Shown here one piece after another: positions 1 to 5,289 of a DNA stretch of 5,367 nucleotides (its first letter is position 1; each line of letters opens with the position of its first letter). The translations under genes were made by a program, and so were the position numbers. Source of the stretch: Oscillospiraceae bacterium (lineage in GTDB: Bacteria; Bacillota; Clostridia; Oscillospirales; Acutalibacteraceae); assembly GCA_031283835.1 (NCBI GenBank), contig JAITBA010000079.1:1-5367 (forward strand), given 5' to 3'. Under the pieces are notes generated by a model that did not search any database, was not told where the DNA came from, and was given only the letters and a program-made list of their open reading frames with translations.

Positions 1-1258
1 GGTTGCCATAGCGAATGACGGGGGTTTCGCCGGGCTTGGGGAGGTAGCCGAGTTTGCTGATGACGAAACCGGCCACCGTGTTATAATCGCCCTCGGGGAG
101 GGCCGCGCCGGTAAGCTCTTCGATTTCGTCCACGTCCGTCATGCCGTCGAGCCGGAAGGAGTTTTCGTCGATGCGGGCAATTTCGTCGGCTTCGTTGTCG
201 TATTCATCCTGGATGCTGCCTACGATGCTTTCGAGCACGTCTTCGAGGGTGACAAGGCCGGCGGTGCCGCCATATTCGTCGACAACGATGGCGATTTGGA
301 CATGGTTGGCGGTCATTTCTTTGAAGAGCTCGCCGCAGCGCTTGGTTTCGGGCACGGAATGGGCGGCGCGCATGAGGTCGCGCACGGTTTTGTCGTCGGG
401 CAGGGCCGTGCCAACGTAGGGCAGCAGATCTTTTGCGTAGGCCACGCCGATGATGCTGTCGATATCTTCTTCGTAGACCGGGATGCGGGAGCAGCCTTCT
501 TCGATGGCGACACGAACCACTTTTTTGATGGGGTCGCCAACTTCGACGCCGATGATGTTGGTGCGGTGGGTCATAATATCGGCCACGTCGATGTCGTCAA
601 ATTCGAAAATGTTGTTGATCATTTCTTGTTGGGCTTCTTCGATGACACCTTTTTCGCCGCCGGCATCAACCAGCATGCGGATTTCTTCCTCGGTGACGGC
701 TTCGTCGTCGGCGTTGGGGTCAATGCCGATAAGGCGCAGCAGGCTGTTGGCCGAGGACGAAACCACCCACACCAGCGGCCGCAAAAACACGGCGCACAGC
801 CCCAAAACCCCCGCTACCCGCAGGGAGATTTTTTCGGGGTAACGCAGGGCGATGCGCTTGGGGGCAAGCTCGCCCAGCACGAGGGTGAGGTAGGAGATTA
901 GGAGTGTGATGCAGAAGGTGACGGCGGCACCCACCAGGCCGTGCCATTGCGCGGGCATATGAGGCTCCAGCAGGCGGCGCAGGGGCAAGCCAAAGGAATC
1001 GGCAGCGGCGGCGGACGCCAAAAACCCCGCCAGAGTGACACCGATTTGGATCATGGAAAGAAAGCGCGTGGTGTTGGCGGTGAGCTTGCGAATGCGCCGG
1101 GCGCGCCGGTTGCCCTCATTTGCCATGCGCTCAATTTTTGTGTCGTTAAGAGAAATGACCGCGATTTCGCTCATGGCAAAAAACGCGTTAATAAGAATCA
1201 GGCCAAACAGCAGCAGGAGCCGCCAAAGAATGTGTAAGTCCGGACCGGGGTCGTCCAT
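1..1258 (-). CDS. CNNM/CorC-type membrane protein (hemolysin C family), C-terminus cut by window edge
   Basis: Integral membrane protein of the CNNM/CorC family, members of which are linked to Mg2+ (or Co2+) transport; the old name 'hemolysin' is historical. 419 residues are visible. An N-terminal hydrophobic helix (about 8-36) contains NAFFAMSEIAVIS, typical of the DUF21 membrane domain. More hydrophobic segments lie near 66-86, 107-128 and 148-170, with the conserved GELAPK at 129-134. Two CBS domains follow (about 224-285, with SRIPVYEED at 257-265; and about 290-350, with VVDEYGGTAGLVTLEDVLE). The CorC_HlyC domain begins near 360, with GDYNTVAGFVISKLG at 390-404, and runs off the left edge, so probably only 10-40 residues are missing. 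The reading frame is intact throughout. Two in-frame ATGs exist: 1270, directly against the AGGAG at 1271-1275, and 1258, 12 nt from it. I prefer 1258, but neither spacing is ideal. The family assignment is firm; the transported ion is inference. Confidence 0.93.
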   Translation of the reverse strand, partial: MDDPGPDLHILWRLLLLFGLILINAFFAMSEIAVISLNDTKIERMANEGNRRARRIRKLTANTTRFLSMIQIGVTLAGFLASAAAADSFGLPLRRLLEPHMPAQWHGLVGAAVTFCITLLISYLTLVLGELAPKRIALRYPEKISLRVAGVLGLCAVFLRPLVWVVSSSANSLLRLIGIDPNADDEAVTEEEIRMLVDAGGEKGVIEEAQQEMINNIFEFDDIDVADIMTHRTNIIGVEVGDPIKKVVRVAIEEGCSRIPVYEEDIDSIIGVAYAKDLLPYVGTALPDDKTVRDLMRAAHSVPETKRCGELFKEMTANHVQIAIVVDEYGGTAGLVTLEDVLESIVGSIQDEYDNEADEIARIDENSFRLDGMTDVDEIEELTGAALPEGDYNTVAGFVISKLGYLPKPGETPVIRYGN

Positions 1259-1303
1259 CGGGAATTCCATCTCCTCTATAGAATATATAGCATATATAAA
1301 ATG

Positions 1304-1332
1304 ATTATACAGCATGCACGCCAAAATGTCAA
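1304..1332 (-). promoter_or_regulatory. Consensus sigma-A promoter of the CNNM/CorC gene
   Basis: Read on the minus strand, the -35 box TTGACA (1327-1332) and -10 box TATAAT (1304-1309) are both perfect and separated by exactly 17 nt. Transcription would start near 1297, giving a leader of roughly 25-40 nt. That leader includes an AT-only dyad, TATATA-GCA-TATATA on the plus strand (about 1285-1299), just before the ribosome binding site at 1271-1275. The gene therefore has its own strong promoter. Confidence 0.85.
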
Positions 1333-1375
1333 TTGCTTTTTGCGGGCGCGGGGCCAACCCGCTTTGCTGCGTAAC

Positions 1376-1414
1376 GTAAAAACACACGCCCCCAGCCCAA
1401 AGGCCGAAGGCGCG
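1376..1414 (-). terminator. Rho-independent terminator downstream of the zinc-ribbon gene
   Basis: On the minus strand, 1414-1402 (CGCGCCTTCGGCC) can pair with 1397-1385 (GGCTGGGGGCGTG) around a TTTG loop, giving a 13-bp stem with four G-U pairs. It is followed at once by TGTTTTTACG (1384-1375). In plus-strand RNA the G-U pairs become A-C mismatches, so the signal points to minus-strand transcription. It lies about 85 nt after the zinc-ribbon stop codon and before the CNNM/CorC promoter, so it separates the two transcription units. Confidence 0.7.
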
Positions 1415-1499
1415 ATTGGATCCATTTTTTGCTTGGGGACTTTCATTTAAATAAGCAAGGCTTATCTAAACTGAACGTGCAAAACCCTCACCCAAAAAT

Positions 1500-1784
1500 T
1501 TATCCATTCTCCTTTTGCCGCGCAAAGCAGTCGCTGCAATACACGGGGCGACCGTCTTCACGGGGACGGAAAGGAAGGCGGGCAATGCCGCCGCATTGCG
1601 CGCAGGTGGCTTCGAACGTTTCGCGTTCACCGCGGTTGCCACCGCGCTTGCGGTTTTCACGGCATTCTTTGCAGCGGCTGGGCTCGTTCTCGAACCCTTT
1701 CTCTGCGTAGAATTCTTGTTCACCAGCGGTGAAAATGAATTCGTTGCCGCAATCCTTGCAGATGAGTGTTTTGTCTTCGAACAT
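1500..1784 (-). CDS. Double zinc-ribbon protein (zf-trcl plus CxxC-x17-CxxC-like), function unknown
   Basis: 94-residue cytoplasmic protein with no signal peptide or membrane segment. It carries four CxxC pairs: C9/C12, C38/C41, C61/C64 and C83/C86. The first half (DKTLICKDCGNEFIFTAGEQ, then EFYAEKGF and RCKECR) matches the probable zinc-ribbon domain I know as zf-trcl. The second half (CAQCGG, LPFRP, GRPVYCSDCF) matches the 'CxxC-x17-CxxC' type, but with 18 rather than 17 residues between the pairs. A basic linker (RENRKRGGNRGER, 42-54) joins them and could touch nucleic acid. Each half should hold one Zn2+. The start is the ATG at 1784, with GAGGT at 1795-1799 about 10 nt upstream; the stop is TAA at 1500-1502. 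It lies 106 nt downstream of the sigma factor gene on the same strand, with no clear promoter or terminator between, so co-transcription is likely. The biological role is not known to me. Confidence 0.88.
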   Translation of the reverse strand: MFEDKTLICKDCGNEFIFTAGEQEFYAEKGFENEPSRCKECRENRKRGGNRGERETFEATCAQCGGIARLPFRPREDGRPVYCSDCFARQKENG

Positions 1785-1890
1785 GTGCTGATCTACCTCG
1801 CTTAGAAAAAATTTTTTACTGCTCCCGAACGGATTTGCACCGTTATCTGCGTTGCCGCCGCATTGTTTATGCTAAAAGAGCGAATGAGCG
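1785..1890 (-). other. Gap between sigma factor and zinc-ribbon genes with a small hairpin
   Basis: This 106-nt gap contains a 5-bp hairpin (AACGG, 7-nt loop, CCGTT; 1828-1844) and an A6T6 tract near 1806-1817. The hairpin is not followed directly by a T-run, so it is not a convincing terminator. I see no good -35/-10 pair on the minus strand, which supports read-through from the sigma gene. Confidence 0.35.
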
Positions 1891-2484
1891 TTAAAGGAAT
1901 TCTTTGAGCTTGCGCCGCACACGCTGCAAGGCGTTATTGACGGCTTTGGCGTTGGTGCCCAGCTGCCGGGCAATCTCGTCGTAGTGTTCCCCGGCAAGGT
2001 AGCCCTCCATCGAGCCTTTCTCGAGCGGGGTGAGCTGGCCGTGAAGCACTTCCATCATGCGACGCGTGGTCTCCATGGCAAGAAAGATGTCTTGCGGGTC
2101 TTCGGCCGCCGCGTTGGGGGGCAGGTCCTCCTCCTTGAGAGACACCGCCGCAAAACGGGCGTTTTTGAGGCCGCTGCGCAGAGCGGAAACGATGCGGTTG
2201 TTGACGCAGACGGCGCAATAGGTGCGAAACCGCGCGCCGTGCCCCGGTTTGTAGCTGGAAACCGCGCCCAAAAAACCCAGCAGGCCTTCTTGCAAAAGAT
2301 CTTCGTGTGCGTCGCCGCCGACGCGGCCCGCAAAGGCGTTGGCCCGTGCGCGGATGAGGGGCAGGGTGTGTTGCAGCAGCAACGCGAAGGCTTCGGTGCT
2401 TTGCTCGCCTTGTTGCACCAGGGCCGCAAGGGCTTCGTCGGTTTGCGCGCCCAGCGCGCCAAGGGGCTTTGCCAAAACCGTCAC
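1891..2484 (-). CDS. SigH-like sigma-70 family RNA polymerase sigma factor
   Basis: Alternative sigma factor that would direct RNA polymerase core to a specific promoter set. Region 2 spans about residues 16-103, with the core-binding motif DLLQEGLLGFLGAVSSYKP at 62-80 and the -10-recognition part RFRTYCAVCVNNRIVSALR at 85-103. A short linker follows. Region 4 (about 151-197: LTPLEKGSMEGYLAGEHYDE, IARQLG, then KAVNNALQRVRRKLKEF) forms the helix-turn-helix for the -35 box. There is no region 1.1 or region 3. The layout and the NALQRVRRKL ending resemble sporulation sigma-H; at 197 residues it is slightly shorter than B. subtilis SigH (about 218). The surroundings are not the usual sigH locus (rlmB/yacP to secE/nusG), so I call it SigH-like and give no symbol. 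The first in-frame start is GTG 2484, but the best Shine-Dalgarno (TAAGGCGGTGA, 2481-2491) fits TTG 2475, 8 nt downstream. An in-frame TAG upstream rules out longer forms. Confidence 0.88.
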   Translation of the reverse strand: MTVLAKPLGALGAQTDEALAALVQQGEQSTEAFALLLQHTLPLIRARANAFAGRVGGDAHEDLLQEGLLGFLGAVSSYKPGHGARFRTYCAVCVNNRIVSALRSGLKNARFAAVSLKEEDLPPNAAAEDPQDIFLAMETTRRMMEVLHGQLTPLEKGSMEGYLAGEHYDEIARQLGTNAKAVNNALQRVRRKLKEFL

Positions 2485-2538
2485 CGCCTTAACACCGGCA
2501 TGGGTTGCTTGCTTGCGCTACAGAACACCTGCTTGTTA

Positions 2539-2602
2539 AGCATACCGCATTTTTCACAATTTGTCAACTGTTATTTTTGTTTTTTTCAAATATTTTTTTG
2601 AA
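2539..2602 (-). promoter_or_regulatory. Promoter of the sigma factor gene, with upstream A-tracts
   Basis: On the minus strand a perfect -35 TTGACA (2562-2567) is followed after 17 nt by TATGCT (2539-2544, four of six matches). The predicted start is near 2532, giving a leader of about 48 nt. Immediately upstream are three A-tracts, AAAAA (2574-2578), A7 (2580-2586) and A7 (2593-2599), arranged like an UP element. No SigH- or sporulation-type promoter sequence is needed to explain expression. Confidence 0.75.
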
Positions 2603-2641
2603 GGCCCTTTTGAAGCCGGAAAATCGGGAACAAATGCGGGG

Positions 2642-2670
2642 TTGACTTTTTTTGCGGAAGGCATTATAAT
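2642..2670 (+). promoter_or_regulatory. Sigma-A promoter of trmD
   Basis: TTGACT (2642-2647, five of six) and a perfect TATAAT (2665-2670) are separated by 17 nt. The predicted start is near 2677, leaving a leader of about 80 nt before the trmD ATG. It lies about 75 bp from the opposite-facing sigma-factor promoter, so the two genes are transcribed divergently from one control region. Confidence 0.8.
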
Positions 2671-2714
2671 GATTTAATAAAAAGAAATTTTGCGTTTGGA
2701 ACTAGGGCGTGTTG

Positions 2715-2744
2715 ATGGTATTCGAATCGTTCAACAGGCGCTAG
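2715..2744 (+). CDS. Possible 9-residue leader peptide upstream of trmD
   Basis: An ATG at 2715 opens a short frame encoding MVFESFNRR and ending at TAG 2742-2744. AGGG at 2704-2707 stands 7 nt before it, a good ribosome-binding distance. The frame ends in two Arg codons (AGG CGC), and its stop lies inside the GCGCTAGCGC palindrome just before the trmD Shine-Dalgarno site. It may be chance; a frame this short needs ribosome profiling or conservation to be believed. Confidence 0.25.
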   Translation: MVFESFNRR

Positions 2745-2754
2745 CGCTTGGGAG
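2737..2754 (+). promoter_or_regulatory. Palindrome overlapping the trmD ribosome binding site
   Basis: GCGCTAGCGC (2738-2747) is a perfect 10-bp palindrome. It extends imperfectly outward to C2735/G2750, where it meets GGGAG (2750-2754), the trmD Shine-Dalgarno 4 nt before the ATG at 2759. A second inverted repeat, TGTTGA/TCAACA (2710-2715 and 2731-2736), lies just upstream. In RNA these could affect ribosome access, and in DNA they could be an operator. Either role is inference. Confidence 0.35.
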
Positions 2755-2758
2755 CCGC

Positions 2759-3448
2759 ATGAAAATCGAAATTCTGACACTTTTTCCCGAACAGTGCGAG
2801 GCGGTGCTGGGCTACAGCATTTTGGGGCGGGCGCGGGCGCTGGGGCTGGTGGAGATTCATGCCCGCAACATCAGGGATTATAGCGCCGACAAACACCGCC
2901 GCACAGACGACGCGCCCTTTGGCGGCGGGCTGGGCATGGTGATGCAGTGCCAGCCGATTGCGGATTGCTTCCGCGCGGTGTGTGCGGAATGGGGCGCGCG
3001 GCCGCATTTTGTCTATTTGAGCCCCCAGGGAAAAACGCTCACGCAGCAACGGGCGCTGGCGCTTTCGAGGATGGACAACCTGGTGCTGCTGTGCGGACAT
3101 TATGAAGGCGTGGATGAGCGGGTGCTGGAAGCGCTGGTGGACGAAGAGATTTCGATTGGGGATTATGTGCTCACCGGGGGCGAACTGCCCGCGCTGGTGT
3201 TGAGCGACTGCATTGCCCGGCTGCTGCCCGGCGTGCTCAAGGCCGACGCCGCCTTCATGGGCGAAAGCCACTGGAACGGCTCGCTGGAGCAGCCGCACTA
3301 CACCCGCCCCGCCGTGTGGGAGGGCCGCGCCGTGCCCGATGTGCTGCTGAACGGCAACCACGCGCTGCAAGAACAATGGCGGCAAACACAAATGCTGGAA
3401 CGCACACGGCAAAAACGGCCCGACTTACTTTCTTCTGAAGAGAAATGA
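2759..3448 (+). CDS. trmD: tRNA (guanine-37-N1)-methyltransferase TrmD
   Basis: Cytoplasmic SPOUT-class enzyme that transfers methyl from S-adenosylmethionine to N1 of G37 in tRNAs reading CUN, CCN and CGG, preventing +1 frameshifting. The start MKIEILTLFPE is typical, followed by DDAPFGGGLGMVM (50-62), YLSPQGKTL (86-94) and the trefoil-knot AdoMet-binding motifs LCGHYEGVDERV (111-122) and SIGDYVLTGGELPA (132-145). Arg154 is present, then LEQPHYTRP (176-184) and VLLNGNHA (195-202). Numbering runs gap-free with the E. coli enzyme as I recall it. At position 169, the catalytic Asp in E. coli, this protein has Glu (codon 3263-3265). The protein ends at 229 residues, soon after RPDLL, about 15-25 short of usual. 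The start is ATG 2759 with GGGAG at 2750-2754. The frame is open from TTG 2690, but that extension has no family similarity or ribosome site. There is no rimM, rpsP or rplS alongside; it has its own promoter. Confidence 0.96.
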   Translation: MKIEILTLFPEQCEAVLGYSILGRARALGLVEIHARNIRDYSADKHRRTDDAPFGGGLGMVMQCQPIADCFRAVCAEWGARPHFVYLSPQGKTLTQQRALALSRMDNLVLLCGHYEGVDERVLEALVDEEISIGDYVLTGGELPALVLSDCIARLLPGVLKADAAFMGESHWNGSLEQPHYTRPAVWEGRAVPDVLLNGNHALQEQWRQTQMLERTRQKRPDLLSSEEK

Positions 3449-3453
3449 CGCGG

Positions 3454-3525
3454 GGCACAAGGCGAACGCGTCGCGGGTGCCGAACGCAGGCAGTTGCGTT
3501 TTAGTCGCTTGCGCAACGCGGCGAC
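3454..3525 (+). other. Three consecutive stem-loops after trmD; possible weak terminator
   Basis: Starting 6 nt after the trmD stop: GGCAC/GTGCC (3454-3458, 3477-3481) enclosing GCGA/TCGC (3462-3465, 3471-3474); then AACGCA/TGCGTT (3483-3488, 3495-3500) followed by TT; then GTCGC/GCGAC (3504-3508, 3521-3525) enclosing TTGCGCAA. The middle one is the best terminator candidate, but its T-run (TGCGTTTTAG) is short. It could end trmD transcripts inefficiently. Confidence 0.35.
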
Positions 3526-3542
3526 GCTGCGGGGGACATCGC

Positions 3543-3569
3543 GCGACAACAGTTCCCTAAGGCTATAAT
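3543..3569 (+). promoter_or_regulatory. Probable promoter of the substrate-binding lipoprotein gene
   Basis: A perfect TATAAT lies at 3564-3569, with a poor -35 candidate, GCGACA (3543-3548, four of six), at a short 15-nt spacing. The predicted start near 3576 would leave about 18 nt before the GTG start, just enough for the AGGTGGG ribosome site. The weak -35 suggests low expression, help from an activator, or a chance match. Confidence 0.45.
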
Positions 3570-3593
3570 TTGATTGTAACAGGTGGGATTCGT

Positions 3594-5264
3594 GTGAGGA
3601 ACCAATGCAATGGGTTGCTGCGTGCCGGGGCCGCATGCGCGGCGGCGCTGGCGTTGCTTTGCGCGGCGGCGGGCTGCGGGCAAAAAACAGGGGCGGGGGC
3701 GACGATCAGCTACCCGCTTGCCACGGCGCCACGGCGGCTTGACCCTGTTGTGGCCGAAGGCGCGGCGGCGTTTTTGGTGCTCGAAAACTGCATGGAGGGC
3801 CTTGTGCGCCTGGACGCGCAAGGAAACCCCACGCCCGGCGCGGCGGAACGGTGGGAGGCTTCGGCGGATGGGAAGACGATTACGTTTTATCTGCGCAAAG
3901 ACGCGCGGTGGCGGCTGCCGCCCAACGCGCGGGAGGTGCTGGGGGCGGCGCTTTATGACGCGGAATATAAGGAGCGGGTGAAGGCGGGGGATTTTGCCTA
4001 TGGCCCGGTGACGGCGGCGGATTTTGTGTTTGGGTTGCGGCGGGCGGTGGACCCGGGGAGCCATGCGCCGGGGGCCGACGTGCTGTTTGGGATTCGAAAC
4101 GCGCAGGCCATTGCCGGCGGCAAACAAAAGCCCGAAACCCTGGGGGTGCGCGCGGCGGACGATTTTACGCTGGTGCTCACGCTTGAAACAACGGGCGCGG
4201 AGGGGCGCATTTTTGACCTAGCGACGCTGGCGCAAAGCGTGGCGATGCCCTGCAACGAGGCTTACTTTAACGCGTGCAAGGGGCGGTATGGGCTGGCACC
4301 GGAATATCTGCCGTGCAACGGACCGTTCTTTCTTTTTAGCCAGGAGGACCTGGTTGTGCGTCTTCGCAAAAACACGGTATACGCGGGGGCGCAACCGGTG
4401 TTGCCTGCCGCGGTGCACCTGCGCGTGCAGCCCGACCCTGCCCAACGTCTGCGCCTTCTGGGCGAGAGCGATGGCTACAGCGCGGCCCCCGTGGCCGAGG
4501 AAGTGTTGCGCGCGGCGGGCTATGCCGCCAACGAAAACGATATTCTGCTGCAAAACAGCACACTGTGCTTGGTGAGCAACTGCGGACGCGCGCCGCTGCA
4601 AAACACAAAGCTGCGGCAGGCGCTTTATGCGGCGCTGGACACGGCGGCGCTGGGGCTCCCGACGGTGGAGGGGGTGCTGCCGCCCTGCGCGCAAATTGGC
4701 AGTGTGCCGCTGCGCGCTCTTGCGGGGGAACCGCAAAAAATTGCCCACGACCCGGCCCGGGCCGCGCAATTGCTGCAGGCGGGCGGCGACGCGTTGCAGC
4801 TGGATTTGCTGTGCACGCCGGAAAACGAAAAACTGCTGCAACGCATGCTGCAGCAATGGCAGCAGGTGTTTGGCCTGGCGATCAAAGCCCGTGTGGAGCC
4901 GCTGGAACCGGCGGCCCTTGCCGCGCGATTGCAAAGCGGGGACTATGATGTGGCGATCACATCGCTGCGGGCCGAAAGCTCGTTTGCGCCCCAGGCGCTG
5001 GAGGGCATGAGCGGCGGCATGGCGGCGCGCTACCAATCGAAGGTGTTTGCCGCGCTGCTGGGTGCGGCAAAAGCGCAGACGGGCACGCCCGAACAAGCTG
5101 CCCGCGCCTGCCTGTTGGCCGAAGAGCATCTGCTGCAAAACGGCGTGGTGTACCCTCTTGCGCCGCAAACAGAACGGCTGCTGCTGGCCAAGGGCGTGGA
5201 AGGCCTTGTGGTTTCGCCCGCGGGGGAACGGGTGTTTTTTGCGGGGGCAAAGGTTTTTTTGTAG
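3594..5264 (+). CDS. Substrate-binding lipoprotein of a family-5 ABC transporter (oligopeptide/dipeptide/nickel type)
   Basis: Membrane-anchored extracellular protein expected to capture a peptide (or nickel chelate) for an ABC importer. Start chosen as GTG 3594 because AGGTGGG (3581-3587) lies 6 nt upstream; a TTG at 3570 would overlap the -10 box. The 556-residue product begins with MRNQCNGLLR, a hydrophobic stretch, and a lipobox AAGC with lipid Cys28. SBP_bac_5 landmarks in order: LENCMEGLVRLD (63-74), PTPGAAERWEASADGKTITF (79-98), KDARW (102-106), VTAADFVFGLRRAVDP (139-154), LRQALYAALD (340-349), DPARAAQLL (386-394), YDVAITSL (451-458) and a closing LQNGVVYPLAPQ (514-525). Between DARW and VTAADF there are about 27 extra residues compared with the usual short W-xDGxPVTA link. 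The mature part has nine further Cys (66, 220, 228, 241, 325, 330, 365, 407, 506), many for an exported protein. No permease or ATPase gene is visible; partners may lie to the right or elsewhere. Substrate unknown. Confidence 0.92.
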   Translation: MRNQCNGLLRAGAACAAALALLCAAAGCGQKTGAGATISYPLATAPRRLDPVVAEGAAAFLVLENCMEGLVRLDAQGNPTPGAAERWEASADGKTITFYLRKDARWRLPPNAREVLGAALYDAEYKERVKAGDFAYGPVTAADFVFGLRRAVDPGSHAPGADVLFGIRNAQAIAGGKQKPETLGVRAADDFTLVLTLETTGAEGRIFDLATLAQSVAMPCNEAYFNACKGRYGLAPEYLPCNGPFFLFSQEDLVVRLRKNTVYAGAQPVLPAAVHLRVQPDPAQRLRLLGESDGYSAAPVAEEVLRAAGYAANENDILLQNSTLCLVSNCGRAPLQNTKLRQALYAALDTAALGLPTVEGVLPPCAQIGSVPLRALAGEPQKIAHDPARAAQLLQAGGDALQLDLLCTPENEKLLQRMLQQWQQVFGLAIKARVEPLEPAALAARLQSGDYDVAITSLRAESSFAPQALEGMSGGMAARYQSKVFAALLGAAKAQTGTPEQAARACLLAEEHLLQNGVVYPLAPQTERLLLAKGVEGLVVSPAGERVFFAGAKVFL

Positions 5265-5289
5265 GAATAAAAAGAGCGGTGGCATGGCG

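Noticed and set aside
296..901. 201-codon plus-strand frame opposite the CNNM/CorC gene
   Set aside because: The minus-strand frame encodes unmistakable CBS and DUF21 motifs; the plus-strand product is a repetitive Asp/Phe/Gly/Val-rich sequence expected from antisense codon bias.
1341..1363. GCGGG/CCCGC hairpin upstream of the CNNM/CorC promoter as a terminator
   Set aside because: On the minus strand it is followed by AAAAAG rather than T, and on the plus strand by CTTTGC; no T-run on either strand.
1820..1888. Complete tRNA gene on the minus strand
   Set aside because: The T-arm-like hairpin is present, but the acceptor stem pairs at only about four of seven positions, no D-arm forms, and the conserved T54-T55 and U33 are absent.
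1984..2601. 205-codon plus-strand frame opposite the sigma factor gene
   Set aside because: No recognised motif, and it runs through both the sigma promoter and its AT-rich upstream region; antisense shadow.
2690..2758. Upstream-extended TrmD beginning at TTG 2690
   Set aside because: The added 23 residues have no counterpart in the family, there is no Shine-Dalgarno before 2690, and MKIEILTLFPE at 2759 is the classic TrmD N-terminus with GGGAG upstream.
2741..3412. 223-codon minus-strand frame opposite trmD
   Set aside because: His/Gln/Arg-rich antisense shadow with no ribosome site; the plus strand encodes a full TrmD.
4218..5285. 355-codon open frame on the minus strand opposite the lipoprotein gene
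   Set aside because: It is a shadow of a GC-rich gene: low complexity rich in Arg, Gln and His, no recognisable domain, no suitable ribosome site, and the plus-strand protein is clearly a family-5 binding protein.
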